Part shown: positions 7,922 through 19,157 of the stretch, piece after piece
Position numbering within the stretch: position 1 is the first letter of the stretch
How the letters are laid out: the number at the start of each line of letters is the position of its first letter
DNA from: Rubrivivax sp.
GTDB lineage: Bacteria > Pseudomonadota > Gammaproteobacteria > Burkholderiales > Burkholderiaceae_C
Direction of reading: 5' to 3'
Assembly: GCA_016790435.1 (NCBI GenBank)
Contig: JAEUPE010000008.1
Coordinates: 1 to 44,232 of the forward strand
DNA: 44,232 nt
Made by a program: the position numbers and the translations under genes
Notes under the pieces: model-generated
Seen by the model: only the letters and a program-made list of their open reading frames with translations
Told to the model about the DNA's origin: nothing
The model's database searches: none

Positions 7922-10900
7922 ATGGCCGACGCAGCATCGGAAGGGGGAGCCCCGTATCAGGCGGACGATGCCGCCGCACTTGCCGGCGAGCTCTTCGCCG
8001 GCAACCTCACTGTTGCCGAGGTGCTAGCGAAGCTCAGGACCAGGTTGCTGGACCTGACGATGCGCAACCGACTCCTGAACTACAGGCACCCGCGGGGCCG
8101 CTCCCTTCAGTTCACGGACAACCCCGACATCGACGACCTGTATGAGCGCCTCGACGAAGGCAAGGCGGTCCGTCTCGCCTACGTTCCAGACCCGCCGGCG
8201 GAGCGGTACGTAGAGGGCAAGAAGCCTGAAGCTCGGATCTTCGCTGCCGAACGGGGCATCGGCACCTCTGCGGACATTGGAGCAGGCGCGGGTGGACTTG
8301 CTCGGGGTTTGCAGGTACTGCAGTACCCCGCCGACCTTGAGCGGATGGCCCGCAAGATCTCCTCTGAGGCACGCACCGTTGTCGAAGAGACGGGCACGAA
8401 CATGCTCTACCTCATGTTCGGTTTCCTCGAGTACTACGACCGCGAGGACTCCGAGAGCCCTGCGCTCGCGCCCCTGCTCTCGATGCCGATCAACCTGGCT
8501 CGCGGTCCGCTCGACTCAGAGTCGCGCACGTACACCTACGAGGTCACCTACTCGGGCGAAGACATCCTCGAGAACTTCACCCTGCGAGAGAAGCTGCGGC
8601 AGCACCATCTGGTGCTGCCGGACCTGAGCGAAGAGGACTCGCCACGCTTCTACCTCAACAAGATCAAGGCTGCCATTGCCAAGCAGCCGAAGTGGGCGGT
8701 CCGATGGCGGCTATCGCTTGGCTTCCTGTCGTTCGGAAAGCTCGCGATCTGGGCGGATCTCGATCCAGCGAAGTCCGAGAACCTTCTCAAGAGCGAGTTG
8801 CTGCGCAACATCATCGAGGGCGGCCGCAGCGGTTCATCCGAGGCGTTCCATGCCGAGGACTACGACATCGATCGTCACGACGATGGCGAACTCCCGCTGA
8901 TCTACGACGCCGACTCGTCGCAGCACAGCGCCATCATCGACGTGAAGGCCGGCAAGAACCTGGTCATCAACGGGCCGCCGGGGACCGGCAAGTCCCAGAC
9001 CATCACGAACATCATTGCCACCGCGATCGCAGCTCGCAAGAAGGTGTTGTTCGTCTCGGAGAAGCTGGCCGCGCTCGAGGTGGTGAAGCAGCGGCTGGAG
9101 AAGGCCGGCCTCGGTGACTTCTGCCTGGAGGTGCACAGCCACAAGACGCAGAAGAAGCAGCTTCTGGAAGGCGTCGCACAGCGCATGGCCGGGCGCTACC
9201 AGCGGCCAGCCGGCTACGCGCAGCAGCTTCAGGTGCTGCGGGACAGGCGGAATGCGCTCAACAGCTACGCCGAGCTTCTGGGCAGCCGCATCGGCAATCG
9301 GCTGGACCTGACGGTCCATCAGGTGTTCTGGACCACCGAGCGCCGCAGGCTGGCCCTCGGCCCCTTGGCGAGTGAACTGGCCGGGCTCGGCGCCTCAGGA
9401 GCGCCCGAGTGGACGTCAGAAGAGGTCGAGCGTCGCCGCCGGACGGTTGCGGACATCGCCGGGGCGATGAAGGAACTGGGCGGCCTGCCCAAGGACAGCC
9501 CGTGGCTGGGCTTCGCGCCGAGTCTGCTCATCGGCGACGACGAACTGCCCGTCCTGCGCATCATCGATCAGGCCCTCGTCCAGGCCCGCCGACTGGGAAG
9601 CGCCGCTGCCAACCTGCAGGCCATGCTTGGCACCGCTCCGTGGTCCGTGAAAGAGCTGGCCGGCGCCGCCGATCTGGTGGGAACACTGCAGGCTGGCACA
9701 CCGGCCAACGGCAACCTGCTTGAGAGCATGTTCGCGGGCGGCTTGAACGACACCAGCGGAGCTGCCAGCGACGTGGCCCGGCTGACGTCCATGCTGGCGC
9801 AAGTGCGGCGTCTGCAAGCGCTGGCGCAAGACTCGCTCGCCGAGCCTGGGCCGCAAGACTCCGCTTCATTCCAGGCTCATGCATCGGCTGCAAGGCGCGT
9901 CCTCAGCGAAGACGGCTTGTTGATGACGCCGGCCGAGATCGGCGAGAGAACATCTCGTGCGCTCGAAGCACTCGCCAACCTTCGTCGTTCGATCGCCGAT
10001 CACGACACCAAGATTCCTCGCGACGCTGGCGGACTTCTCGCTGAGCTCGAGGTTGCCTGCCAGGACCCAGCCAGCCCGGCATGGGCTGGACAGACATGCA
10101 CCGATCTTCGTGACGCCATCAACCGAACCTTGACTACGGCGGGCGAAGTCGAGGCGGGGCTCACCGAAGTCGAGGACCTCCTGCGCTCCCGGAATGTCCC
10201 CTTCGGCGGGCACGTCGATGACCTCAGAGGATTGATCGACGGGCGGGCATTTCCTGATCTGGTGTCTGGAGCCGCGCCTTCCGTGGCAACGATTCAGCGC
10301 CTGCGTGTCCTCGCTGACGGTGGCTTGCACGACTGGAGCGCCGAGCGATTCGCATCGACCGCTCGCGAACTCGGTGAGTCGCTAGCGGTCGCGCGATCGA
10401 GCTCCGATGAGTTGGGGGACTTCTTCGCGCGACTCGGAGTCCCGGTGTCAACCAGCCGGTCCGGACTGGAGGGGCTCGAGGTGCTTCTCGCAGCGGTCGA
10501 AGCCGCGCCGAGAGATCTCCTCGCCATGCGTGCACAGGGTCTCGAGCGCGCTGACTTTGCCGACGTTGCCATCCGGGCCGAGGACACGCTCAAGAACCTC
10601 AACTACCGAAGCTCGAAGATCACGGAGGCGTTCGACCTCGACGCGATGCCCGACGACGAGGCCCTGCGCTCCCATCTGCGAGTCTTCCGCCGCGGCGACA
10701 GTGCCTTCAACTTCCTGCGCTCCGACTGGCGTCAAGCGAAAGCTGCGTTCAACGGGTGCAGCCGAAAGAAGGCCAAGTTCACCGCCAGTGCCATGGCCGA
10801 TCGATTCAGCGCCGTCCTTTCGTGGAGGAAGGCCGTTGCGGAGTTCAGTGGCAGCGAGCAGTTCCGCTCGACCTTCGGTCCGCTGTTCGACGGCACGCGC

Positions 10901-13900
10901 ACCGACTTCCGCAAAGTCCGCCGCCTCCATTCGTGGCTGCGCACTTCCGCTTCGAACCTGCTCGCTACGGACCTCGGGCCACACGTCAATCTGGCCTCGA
11001 TCCCCGAGGCCCAGTTGAATCTGCTGGCGAGCAACGTTCCCCGGGTACGTGGCTGGATTGCGCACATCCAGAAGTTCACGACGATGGCCGACAAGCTACC
11101 CGGCCTCAAGCCAGACCCGGCGGGCAAACGCAGAGTGGAGGACTTGTTCTCGGCTGCATCCGGTCATGCGCAGGAACTAGAGGACGCCGCTGCGCAGCTC
11201 CGGGGCCTGGTTCGACCTTCGGTCACTGTTCAACGTGCCCTCGAGGTCCTTGAACTGCACCGTGGCATCGTCGAACGTGGCGACAGCATCAAGGCGCTCA
11301 TCGCGGCGCCGGCGCGGTTGGCGGAGGCGGCCGCGGATCTTGGCCTGACGCGCTCGGAATCGGCCTATCGGCAGCTCAGCTCAGCCACCTCGGAAGTGTT
11401 GAAGGCCGCCGCCGCCAGGCAGAAACTCGTCGAGAGTTTGTCCAACGGGCTGGGCAGCGAGATCAGTCCGAAGGCGAGTGTCGCGGTGCTGAAGGCCCTT
11501 GTGGCCCTACGCCAGATCACCGAGCAGTTTCTCAGCGGCAGCGATGTGCCGATACAAGGCTCGCTGCTCGGCCTTCTCGATGCACGTGCAGAGCAGTTGA
11601 AGAACTCGCAATCCCTCTCGGCCTATCTGCTGCCGCGAGTCAAGCCGTCCGTCTCGGTGCAAACCGCCGTTGCAGCGATCCAGGCCTCACTGGACGCGGT
11701 TGCGTTCCTAGCCAATCTTCAGAATGACCAGAGCTTCGTTGCGCGCTTCGGCTCCCATCTGAAGGGTGCCGATACGGACGAAGCAGCGTTGCATGCGTGC
11801 CTGCAATGGGCAAAGGCCGTGGAGGCAATGGCCGCCAGATTGCCAAGCTCGGCGGCCGAGAGACTGCTCAAGCGCGATGTGTCGACCGTGGCGTCGCAGA
11901 TGGCAGGCGAGCTCAAGGTTGCCTCCGAGGCGGCAGCCGAGTACGCGCAATCCCTTGAGAAGCTCGAAGGTTGGGGTCCTTTGGATCAGCGGGTGTGGCG
12001 AGACACCCCCCTGCCGTCGGATGCGGTGAAGCGCCTGCATCGAGCCCGAGAGGCTGCCAGCACCCTGGTTCCTTGGTCCAAGTACCTTGCCGCCAAAGCG
12101 GAATCGCATGACCTGGGGTTGTCCGGCATCGTCGAGTTGGCCGAACAAGGCAGGCTGGGCTCCGACGTGCTGCCTACGGCCTTCGAGTACGTGCTGTTTC
12201 GAACGCTGTCTCGAGGCATCCTCACCGCGCATCGAGACCTTGCCCGCTTCACTGGTGCCGGGCATGAAAGCCTGCGAGCCGAGTTCGCCGAGATCGACAG
12301 GCAGGTCATCAAGCTCAACGGTGCCGTGTATGCAGCGCAGGTGGAGAAGGAGGCGAAACCGCTGCCAGGGGTGGGCGCGGGCCGCGTCGGAGACTTGACT
12401 GAGATGGCGCTGCTGCTGAAGGAGGCCAGCAAGCAGAAGCGGCACATCCCCATCCGCCAGCTCCTCAAGCGTGCTGGGCGCTCGATCCAGGAACTAAAGC
12501 CCTGCTTCATGATGGGCCCGCTGTCCGTGGCCCAGTACCTCGAGCAAGGTCATCTGGAGTTCGACCTCCTGGTCATGGACGAGGCCTCGCAGCTCCGCCC
12601 GGAGGATGCGCTCGGCGCGGTGGCGCGCAGCAAGCAATTGGTCGTCGTGGGTGACCCCAAGCAGTTGCCACCCACGAACTTCTTCGATCGCCTGATGGAG
12701 AGCGACGACGAAGATCCGGACGATGCGCCGGCAGTCGTCGATGGCGTGGAGAGCATCCTAGGCATCAGCGAGCACTTGTTCAGGCCGGTTCGAACCTTGC
12801 GCTGGCACTACCGGTCCCGCCATGAATCGCTGATCGCCTTCTCGAACACGCGGTTCTATGACCGCCGGCTTGTCGTCTTCCCATCGCCCCACCGGCGCAA
12901 CAAGCGGCTGGGCGTGAACTACCGGTACGTCGGTGAAGGTGTCTACCAGGACCGACGCAACGTTCCGGAAGCGCAGCGCGTGGTCAACGCAGTCGTCGAG
13001 CACATGTGCGAATGCCCTGACGAGTCGCTGGGGGTGGTCACCCTCAATCAGACCCAGCGAGAGTTGATCGAAGACCTGCTGGACAAGGCGTCACGCGACA
13101 TCGCCGGCGTGGCCACCTACCTCGAGAAGCACGAGAAGGCCGGCTGGAAGTTCTTCGTCAAGAACCTTGAGAACGTTCAGGGCGATGAGCGCGACGTTAT
13201 CTTCGTCTCGACCACGTTCGGCAAGCCGCCGGGGTCCAGCGCGGTTCGGCAAACCTTCGGCCCGATCAATCGGCCGGACGGGTGGAGGCGCTTGAACGTC
13301 CTGTTCACCAGGGCACGCCGCCGCCTGGACCTCTTCACGTCGATGCTGCCTTCGGATGTGCTTGTCGATGAGCGAGCGTCGTTGGGTCGCCGAGCGTTAA
13401 AGGAGTACCTCGAGTACGCCAAATCGGGCGTCCTGCCGGGAGCCGGCCCGATCTCCACCGGGAGAGAGCCTGACAGCGACTTCGAGATCGCGGTGGCCGA
13501 AGCACTGCGGCAGCACAACTACGAGGTGGAACCGCAGGTCGGCGTTGCGGGGTACTTCATCGACCTGGGCGTTCGCCATCCCCATCGCAAGGGCGACTAT
13601 CTGGCCGCCATCGAGTGCGATGGCGCCACCTATCACAGCAGCTTGTCGGCCCGCGATCGGGATCGGATTCGGCAGGAGATCCTCGAGTCTTTGGGTTGGC
13701 GTGGCCGGATCTTCCGTGTGTGGTCGACCGACTGGTTTGCCGATCCGCGGGGTCAGACGCAGAAGCTCGTCGGCCTGCTGAAGAGGCGCCTGGAACAGGA
13801 CAATGCTGAGGGGTTCGAGCAGTACGAAGACGATCCTTCGTCCGATGACGAGCCCGAGGTGCTGGACCCTGTACCTGGCGACGTTCCGAACGGCCTACCT

Positions 13901-14206
13901 GCGACGGCCGACGGCAGTGCGGCGGTCGAAAGGACGCATGCCAGCGACGCCAAGCCAGTGGCCTTTATCGACATCGGAGACCGGGTGACCTACCAGGTGA
14001 TGGACGACCCGTCCGAGCGCCACACCGTACACATCGTGGATAGCCCCAGCAACGCGAGGCTCGGACTGCTGAACCACGAGACGCCCGTCGCACAAGCGAT
14101 GCTCGGGCTGTGTGAGGGCGACGAGGGTTCCCTTCGAGTGCGGGGCCAGCCGGCACGGACGCTTCGCATCCTCAAGGTCGAACGCCTGCAAACCACGGCT
14201 CACTAG
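7922..14206 (+). CDS. giant DUF4011 superfamily-1 helicase with C-terminal nuclease
   Basis: A 2094-aa multidomain protein of a kind found in defence islands. Residues about 35-110 (TRLLDLTMRNRLLNY) match the DUF4011 N-terminus. A split SF1 helicase (AAA_11/AAA_12 type) follows: Walker A GPPGTGKS at 351-358, then about 1200 mostly helical residues, Walker B MDEAS with Asp1553-Glu1554, motif III GDPKQLPP, and motifs V/VI near residues 1745-1810 (NVQGDERDVIF, LNVLFTRARRRLDLF). Residues about 1855-1945 form a PD-(D/E)XK nuclease of the MTES_1575/DUF559 type with Asp1881 and Glu1898-Cys-Asp1900. The last ~65 residues (SNARLGLLNHETPVAQAMLG) resemble the GreA/GreB C-terminal domain. It probably unwinds and cuts foreign nucleic acid. 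hsdM starts 18 bp downstream. Confidence 0.88.
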   Translation: MADAASEGGAPYQADDAAALAGELFAGNLTVAEVLAKLRTRLLDLTMRNRLLNYRHPRGRSLQFTDNPDIDDLYERLDEGKAVRLAYVPDPPAERYVEGKKPEARIFAAERGIGTSADIGAGAGGLARGLQVLQYPADLERMARKISSEARTVVEETGTNMLYLMFGFLEYYDREDSESPALAPLLSMPINLARGPLDSESRTYTYEVTYSGEDILENFTLREKLRQHHLVLPDLSEEDSPRFYLNKIKAAIAKQPKWAVRWRLSLGFLSFGKLAIWADLDPAKSENLLKSELLRNIIEGGRSGSSEAFHAEDYDIDRHDDGELPLIYDADSSQHSAIIDVKAGKNLVINGPPGTGKSQTITNIIATAIAARKKVLFVSEKLAALEVVKQRLEKAGLGDFCLEVHSHKTQKKQLLEGVAQRMAGRYQRPAGYAQQLQVLRDRRNALNSYAELLGSRIGNRLDLTVHQVFWTTERRRLALGPLASELAGLGASGAPEWTSEEVERRRRTVADIAGAMKELGGLPKDSPWLGFAPSLLIGDDELPVLRIIDQALVQARRLGSAAANLQAMLGTAPWSVKELAGAADLVGTLQAGTPANGNLLESMFAGGLNDTSGAASDVARLTSMLAQVRRLQALAQDSLAEPGPQDSASFQAHASAARRVLSEDGLLMTPAEIGERTSRALEALANLRRSIADHDTKIPRDAGGLLAELEVACQDPASPAWAGQTCTDLRDAINRTLTTAGEVEAGLTEVEDLLRSRNVPFGGHVDDLRGLIDGRAFPDLVSGAAPSVATIQRLRVLADGGLHDWSAERFASTARELGESLAVARSSSDELGDFFARLGVPVSTSRSGLEGLEVLLAAVEAAPRDLLAMRAQGLERADFADVAIRAEDTLKNLNYRSSKITEAFDLDAMPDDEALRSHLRVFRRGDSAFNFLRSDWRQAKAAFNGCSRKKAKFTASAMADRFSAVLSWRKAVAEFSGSEQFRSTFGPLFDGTRTDFRKVRRLHSWLRTSASNLLATDLGPHVNLASIPEAQLNLLASNVPRVRGWIAHIQKFTTMADKLPGLKPDPAGKRRVEDLFSAASGHAQELEDAAAQLRGLVRPSVTVQRALEVLELHRGIVERGDSIKALIAAPARLAEAAADLGLTRSESAYRQLSSATSEVLKAAAARQKLVESLSNGLGSEISPKASVAVLKALVALRQITEQFLSGSDVPIQGSLLGLLDARAEQLKNSQSLSAYLLPRVKPSVSVQTAVAAIQASLDAVAFLANLQNDQSFVARFGSHLKGADTDEAALHACLQWAKAVEAMAARLPSSAAERLLKRDVSTVASQMAGELKVASEAAAEYAQSLEKLEGWGPLDQRVWRDTPLPSDAVKRLHRAREAASTLVPWSKYLAAKAESHDLGLSGIVELAEQGRLGSDVLPTAFEYVLFRTLSRGILTAHRDLARFTGAGHESLRAEFAEIDRQVIKLNGAVYAAQVEKEAKPLPGVGAGRVGDLTEMALLLKEASKQKRHIPIRQLLKRAGRSIQELKPCFMMGPLSVAQYLEQGHLEFDLLVMDEASQLRPEDALGAVARSKQLVVVGDPKQLPPTNFFDRLMESDDEDPDDAPAVVDGVESILGISEHLFRPVRTLRWHYRSRHESLIAFSNTRFYDRRLVVFPSPHRRNKRLGVNYRYVGEGVYQDRRNVPEAQRVVNAVVEHMCECPDESLGVVTLNQTQRELIEDLLDKASRDIAGVATYLEKHEKAGWKFFVKNLENVQGDERDVIFVSTTFGKPPGSSAVRQTFGPINRPDGWRRLNVLFTRARRRLDLFTSMLPSDVLVDERASLGRRALKEYLEYAKSGVLPGAGPISTGREPDSDFEIAVAEALRQHNYEVEPQVGVAGYFIDLGVRHPHRKGDYLAAIECDGATYHSSLSARDRDRIRQEILESLGWRGRIFRVWSTDWFADPRGQTQKLVGLLKRRLEQDNAEGFEQYEDDPSSDDEPEVLDPVPGDVPNGLPATADGSAAVERTHASDAKPVAFIDIGDRVTYQVMDDPSERHTVHIVDSPSNARLGLLNHETPVAQAMLGLCEGDEGSLRVRGQPARTLRILKVERLQTTAH

Positions 14207-14224
14207 GCAGGACAACGAACCTGA

Positions 14225-15829
14225 ATGAACCAAGACCTAAAGAAGACCCTCTGGGCTGCCGCCGACAAGCTGCGCAGCAGCATGGACGCCGCCGAGTACA
14301 AGCACATCGTCCTCGGCCTCATCTTCCTCAAGTACATCTCCGACGCCTTCGACGAGCGCCGGGTGCAGCTCCTTGCCGCGTTCAAGGACGAGGCGGGCGA
14401 CCTCCACCTGCCCGACGCGGCCGACCACGCCGGCGCGCTGGAGGAACGCGACTACTACACGATGGCCAGCGTCTTCTGGGTGCCGGCGCCGGCGCGCTGG
14501 GAGGCCATCCGCGCCCTGGCCAAGCAGGCCGACATCGGCGTGCGCATCGACGCTGCGCTGGAGGCCATCGAGGCCGACAACCCTCGCCTGAAGGGCATCC
14601 TCGACAAGCGCTTCGGCCGCACCCAGCTCGAGCCCGGCAAGCTCGGCGAGCTGGTGGACTTGGTCGCCACCATTGGCTTCGCCGGTGGCGATGGGCATGG
14701 CGGCCAGGGCGGCCACCGTGCCAAGGACCTGCTCGGCGAGGTCTACGAGTACTTCCTCGGCCAGTTCGCCAGCGCCGAGGGGAAGAAGGGCGGCCAGTTC
14801 TACACGCCGGCCAGCGTGGTGAAGGTGCTGGTGGAGGTGCTGGCGCCGCACCACGGTCGCGTCTACGACCCCTGCTGCGGCAGCGGCGGCATGTTCGTGC
14901 AGAGCGAGAAGTTCATCGAGGCGCACGGCGGCAAGGTCGAAGACATCAGCATCTACGGCCAGGAGGCCAACCCCACCACCTGGCGTCTGGTGGCGATGAA
15001 CCTGGCCATCCGCGGCTTCGCTGCCGACCTGGGCAAGGAGCCGGCCGACACCTTCCACCGCGACCAGCACCCCGACCTGCGCGCCGACTATGTGCTGGCC
15101 AACCCGCCCTTCAACATCAGCGACTGGGGCGGCGAGCGCCTGGCCGAAGACAAGCGCTGGATGCACGGTGCGCCACCGTCTGGCAACGCCAATTACGCCT
15201 GGCTGCAACACATCCTGCATCACATGAGCCCGCGCGGCCAAGCTGGCGTGGTGCTGGCCAACGGCAGCATGAGCAGCAACCAGAACAACGAAGGCACCAT
15301 CCGCAAGGCCATGGTGGACGCTGACGTGGTGGACGTGATGGTGGCGCTGCCGCCGCAGCTCTTCATCAACACGCAGATCCCGGCGTGCCTGTGGTTCCTG
15401 GCCAAGGACAAGCGCGGCGCGGCGGGCGGCGGCAAGGGGCGCGACCGGCGCGGCGAGGTGCTCTTCATCGACGCGCGCAAGCTCGGCCGCATGGACACGC
15501 GCGTGAACCGCGTCTTCGATGACGAGGACGTGGCCCGCGTGGCCACCACCGTGCACCGCTGGCGCGGTGACGGCGAGGCCGGCGCCGGCGGACCCTATGC
15601 CGACGTGCCCGGTTTCTGCCGCGCCGTGAAGCTGGCCGAGATCGCCGAGCACGGCCACGTGCTGACGCCCGGGCGCTACGTGGGCGCCGAGGCGGCCGAG
15701 GACGACGACGAGGTCTTCAACGAGAAGATGGAACGGCTGACGGCGCTGCTGGCGGAGCAGATGGCGAAGGGGGCGGAGCTGGATACGGCGATTCGGCAGA
15801 GGTTGGGGGCCATTGGCTATGCCGTGTGA
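14225..15829 (+). CDS. hsdM: type I restriction-modification methyltransferase subunit M
   Basis: A 534-aa N6-adenine methyltransferase subunit that modifies the sequence selected by HsdS and also forms part of the restriction complex. The N-terminal helical domain ([30 protein letters not shown]) is typical. The catalytic domain shows the SAM-binding motif [10 protein letters not shown] at 215-224 after QFYTPASVV, and the adenine-specific NPPF at 293-296. Length is normal for HsdM. The gene follows the helicase by 18 bp and overlaps hsdS by 11 bp, so they are probably cotranscribed. Third-position GC is very high, more so than in hsdS. Confidence 0.97.
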   Translation: MNQDLKKTLWAAADKLRSSMDAAEYKHIVLGLIFLKYISDAFDERRVQLLAAFKDEAGDLHLPDAADHAGALEERDYYTMASVFWVPAPARWEAIRALAKQADIGVRIDAALEAIEADNPRLKGILDKRFGRTQLEPGKLGELVDLVATIGFAGGDGHGGQGGHRAKDLLGEVYEYFLGQFASAEGKKGGQFYTPASVVKVLVEVLAPHHGRVYDPCCGSGGMFVQSEKFIEAHGGKVEDISIYGQEANPTTWRLVAMNLAIRGFAADLGKEPADTFHRDQHPDLRADYVLANPPFNISDWGGERLAEDKRWMHGAPPSGNANYAWLQHILHHMSPRGQAGVVLANGSMSSNQNNEGTIRKAMVDADVVDVMVALPPQLFINTQIPACLWFLAKDKRGAAGGGKGRDRRGEVLFIDARKLGRMDTRVNRVFDDEDVARVATTVHRWRGDGEAGAGGPYADVPGFCRAVKLAEIAEHGHVLTPGRYVGAEAAEDDDEVFNEKMERLTALLAEQMAKGAELDTAIRQRLGAIGYAV

Positions 15830-17075
15830 TGACGCCGACTTGGCTCTCGGCCAACTGGTCACACTCGTTCGAGGCAACACCTACAAGAGCGCCCTCCTGG
15901 GGAATCCAGGTCCGGTGTTGCTAGGCTTGGCTTCCATCCAGAGAGACGGCGGGTTCAGGGGCGACTCCCTCAGGACCTATGGGGGTGAGTCCGCTGAGAA
16001 GTTGCTTATGCGACCCGGAGACCTGTACGTGTCGCTCAAGGACGTAACACAATCCGGCGACCTGCTTGGTGCAGTCGCAAGGGTTCCGTTATCTGTGCCT
16101 CTCGGGCGGCTCACTCAAGACACGGTCAAGCTGCAGTTCGACTTTGCGAAGTACCCACCCGATCTGCTGTACTGGACGCTGCGGAGCCCCGAGTACCGAG
16201 CCTATTGCCGCGAGAGGGCAATCGGTACGACGAACCTCTCGCTCTCACGAGATGACTTCTTGGCCTTCGAACTGCCTGCGGCGACCGCAAACCGTCTCGA
16301 ACTGGTGGCGCTTCTGGAGACGCTTGAGCGACGCATCGATCTCCTTCGCCAAACCAACGCCACGCTCGAATCCATCGCCCAAGCCCTGTTCAAGAGCTGG
16401 TTCATTGACTTCGACCCGGTGCGCGCCAAGGCCGAGGGCCGCGAGCCCGAAGGCATGGACGCCGCCACCGCGGCGCTGTTCCCCGCCGAGTTTCAGGAGT
16501 CGGCACTGGGGTTGATTCCGAAGGGGTGGCGTGTCGGGCTTGTGGAGGACTTGCTTCTGCTGCAACGGGGCTTCGATCTTCCCGCTACCAAGCGGCGCGA
16601 AGGTGCGTACCCTGTGCTTGCGGCCAGCGGCCCTAGTGGCACCCACGACGAGGCGATGGTCAGAGGCCCTGGGGTCACGACGGGGAGAAGCGGCGTCATC
16701 GGTGGTGTCCACTTCGTTCACGGTGACTACTGGCCCTTGAACACGTCGCTGTGGGTCAAGGAGTTCAAGGTGGCATCGCCAGAGTGGGCCTATCAGTTCT
16801 TGCGCACACTGGATCTCCGGCGACTGAACGCAGGATCTGCCGTACCGACTCTCAACAGAAACCATGTGCATGCGCAGCCAGCCGTCATTCCTCCTGTCGG
16901 CCTGGTGATCGCGTACACCAAAGTTGGCACTGCGATGCTGAGGCGCGAACAGGGCAACGAGATCTGCGCCGACTCGTTGCGGGATCTGAGGGATGTGCTC
17001 TTGCCTCGCCTCATCTCAGGCAAGCTCCGCCTCTCCGAGGCCGAGGGGTTTGCCTCTCAGGCAGCACACGCCTGA
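15819..17075 (+). CDS. hsdS: type I restriction-modification specificity subunit S
   Basis: A 418-aa protein with two target-recognition domains that determine the DNA sequence bound by the type I complex. The first recognition domain covers about residues 5-155, followed by a coiled-coil spacer ([32 protein letters not shown]) at about 165-200. The second lies at about 225-370 after the typical linker [10 protein letters not shown], with a shorter C-terminal helix. ATG 15819 is preferred over TTG 15813; GGGGG lies upstream and the start overlaps the hsdM stop. Base composition is lower in GC than in hsdM and hsdR, as expected if the recognition domains were exchanged recently. Confidence 0.95.
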   Translation: MPCDDADLALGQLVTLVRGNTYKSALLGNPGPVLLGLASIQRDGGFRGDSLRTYGGESAEKLLMRPGDLYVSLKDVTQSGDLLGAVARVPLSVPLGRLTQDTVKLQFDFAKYPPDLLYWTLRSPEYRAYCRERAIGTTNLSLSRDDFLAFELPAATANRLELVALLETLERRIDLLRQTNATLESIAQALFKSWFIDFDPVRAKAEGREPEGMDAATAALFPAEFQESALGLIPKGWRVGLVEDLLLLQRGFDLPATKRREGAYPVLAASGPSGTHDEAMVRGPGVTTGRSGVIGGVHFVHGDYWPLNTSLWVKEFKVASPEWAYQFLRTLDLRRLNAGSAVPTLNRNHVHAQPAVIPPVGLVIAYTKVGTAMLRREQGNEICADSLRDLRDVLLPRLISGKLRLSEAEGFASQAAHA

Positions 17076-17266
17076 CCGTCCACCTCACACGGCCGATCCT
17101 ATGAAGTGCCCCTTAGTCTCCGAGCTACTCCTTTGGCGGACCGGAGATTCGTGAACATCGACTCAAGCCCTTGTTTGCCGGAGTGCGCCCCCGGGTACCG
17201 GGCCTTCTGAATTGCGGCAAGCTGTGTTGTTCTGAGCCTGACTAACGACGTTGAGGGAGCCGCCGC

Positions 17267-19150
17267 GTGACCATCCTCCAGCAGTCCAGCAGGGCCCAAG
17301 ACCGCAACTTGGGCACTTGGTACGTCCAAATTCAGGCCGGCACGCTGAAGCTGCCGAGATTCCAGCGCTTCGAGGCGTGGGACCGCTGGCGCGTCGTAGG
17401 CTTCCTCAACACGGTCATCCGCAACCTCCCGGTCGGCATCACCCTGTTGCTGCAGGTCGGGGACAAGGAACAGTTCATCTCGCGGTACATCGCCACCGCA
17501 CCCGAGTCGAACGCTCGCGTCACCGAGCATCTGCTCGACGGCCAGCAGCGCCTGACGGCCTTCTGGCGTGCCGTGCACAACAACTACGAGAGCGAAACCT
17601 ACTTCATCTACCTGCCCGAGTTCGACACACATGCCGATGACGGCATCGAGTACGACGAGATGACGGTTCACTGCCAGCCGCGCTGGGTCAAGAAGAAGGA
17701 CCCGACCGTGCGCTATCCGGTGTGGGCCGACACGCCCGCGCGCTGCCTTGAGCGCGGTCTGGTGCCAGTGGATCTCCTGTGCCCGGGTGACCACGGCCCG
17801 CGGGTTGAGAAGTGGATTGCCGATGCGACGGCCGCACAGGAGCCCGAAGAGGGCGCGCCAGACGCGTTGAAGCACTATCGGGAACTGGAGAGGCGGCGGC
17901 AGGACTTGCGAAGCACGATCACCGCGCTGCGCGAACGAGTCACGCACTTCAACTTGCCGTTCCTATCGCTCCCGGTCGGCACGACGGCCGACGTTGCGTT
18001 GCGCGTGTTCGTCAACATGAACACCAACAGCAAGCCGCTGTCGATGTACGACCTGACGGTGGCCAAGGTGGAAGGTGTGGCCGGTGCGTCGCTGCATGCT
18101 TTGCAGGAGAAGACGGAGGCCGCGCACGTCGAACTGAGCCACTATGGTGACCTCTCGCTGACGCTGCTGAATACGGCGGCGCTACTGCAGAACAGGATGC
18201 CGAACCAGGGGGGTGTCGCCGCGATGGACATGACCGCCCTTGTGAACGCATGGCCTCGCGTGGAGCGTGGGCTGGTGCGCGCCGCGAACTTCATGGCCCG
18301 GCAGCACATCTATGACGAAGAGCGCCTGCCGTCGGCGCCTGTCGTAGCTGTCATCGCGGCTTGCCTGGACAAGGTGCCGGAGGACGGGGACGCGCTCGGG
18401 CGGGCGGAGCAGTTGCTGCGGGCCTACATGTGGTCCGCGTTCTTCACGACACGATACGAGGGTGCGGCGGCCACCCGCGCGTACCAGGACTTCAAGGCGC
18501 TCGTCGAACTGCTGGAGCGCCCTCAGTTGTCGCCGATCGACTACGTGCACGTGCCGGGGCTCGACCGCGTGGACTACCCGCTGCCCACCGCGGAGCAGTT
18601 GATCCGCGCCGGATGGCCGAAGGGCATGGATCGGCTCGCACGCGCGGTGCTCGCGGTGAACCTGCACTTCGGGGCATTGGACTTCGCCGACGGCCACCCG
18701 GTTTCCTACGACTCGTTGAGACGGAGGGAGTACCACCATGTATTCCCGGATGCGCTGTTGCAGGAGGCGGAGATTGAAAGCTTCCTAGCGTTGAACTGCG
18801 CGTTGGTGACTTGGCGAACCAACCGCAGCATCGGAAGGAAGGACCCGCTCGCCTACCTCAAGGACCGTGTGGAGTGGAGCGACGAGCAGACGGTCCGGCA
18901 GCGCCTGCGCACGCATCTCTTGGACTACGAAGCCCTGTCGAAGGCGACCTACGAGGAGAGCGGCAAGCCTTTGGAGGGCGAGGCCTTGAAGGTACGACTG
19001 CGGGCCGACTTCGAATCCTTCCTGGAGAAGCGCGCGGTCATCGTTGCAGCGGCTGCCGAGCATCTGGCGGATGGGCGACTGCCGACTCTGGAGCAGGTGT
19101 TCCCCAATTCCCAGAGCAATCATTCGCCGGCAATCGCAACAGCTGCCTGA
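17267..19150 (+). CDS. GmrSD-like DUF262/DUF1524 protein
   Basis: A 627-aa protein with the two hallmarks of GmrSD/BrxU-type modification-dependent endonucleases. The N-terminal DUF262 (ParB/Srx-like) domain has the [11 protein letters not shown] motif at residues 89-99, which in this family binds nucleotide. The C-terminal part has a HNH-type DUF1524 signature, YHHVFP at residues 489-494. In characterised relatives such proteins cut phage DNA with modified cytosines. The start is the GTG at 17267 with GAGGGAG 8 nt upstream. It lies between hsdS and hsdR, 191 bp after hsdS and 7 bp before hsdR, so it travels inside the type I operon. Confidence 0.85.
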   Translation: MTILQQSSRAQDRNLGTWYVQIQAGTLKLPRFQRFEAWDRWRVVGFLNTVIRNLPVGITLLLQVGDKEQFISRYIATAPESNARVTEHLLDGQQRLTAFWRAVHNNYESETYFIYLPEFDTHADDGIEYDEMTVHCQPRWVKKKDPTVRYPVWADTPARCLERGLVPVDLLCPGDHGPRVEKWIADATAAQEPEEGAPDALKHYRELERRRQDLRSTITALRERVTHFNLPFLSLPVGTTADVALRVFVNMNTNSKPLSMYDLTVAKVEGVAGASLHALQEKTEAAHVELSHYGDLSLTLLNTAALLQNRMPNQGGVAAMDMTALVNAWPRVERGLVRAANFMARQHIYDEERLPSAPVVAVIAACLDKVPEDGDALGRAEQLLRAYMWSAFFTTRYEGAAATRAYQDFKALVELLERPQLSPIDYVHVPGLDRVDYPLPTAEQLIRAGWPKGMDRLARAVLAVNLHFGALDFADGHPVSYDSLRRREYHHVFPDALLQEAEIESFLALNCALVTWRTNRSIGRKDPLAYLKDRVEWSDEQTVRQRLRTHLLDYEALSKATYEESGKPLEGEALKVRLRADFESFLEKRAVIVAAAAEHLADGRLPTLEQVFPNSQSNHSPAIATAA

Positions 19151-19157
19151 GTGCTCC

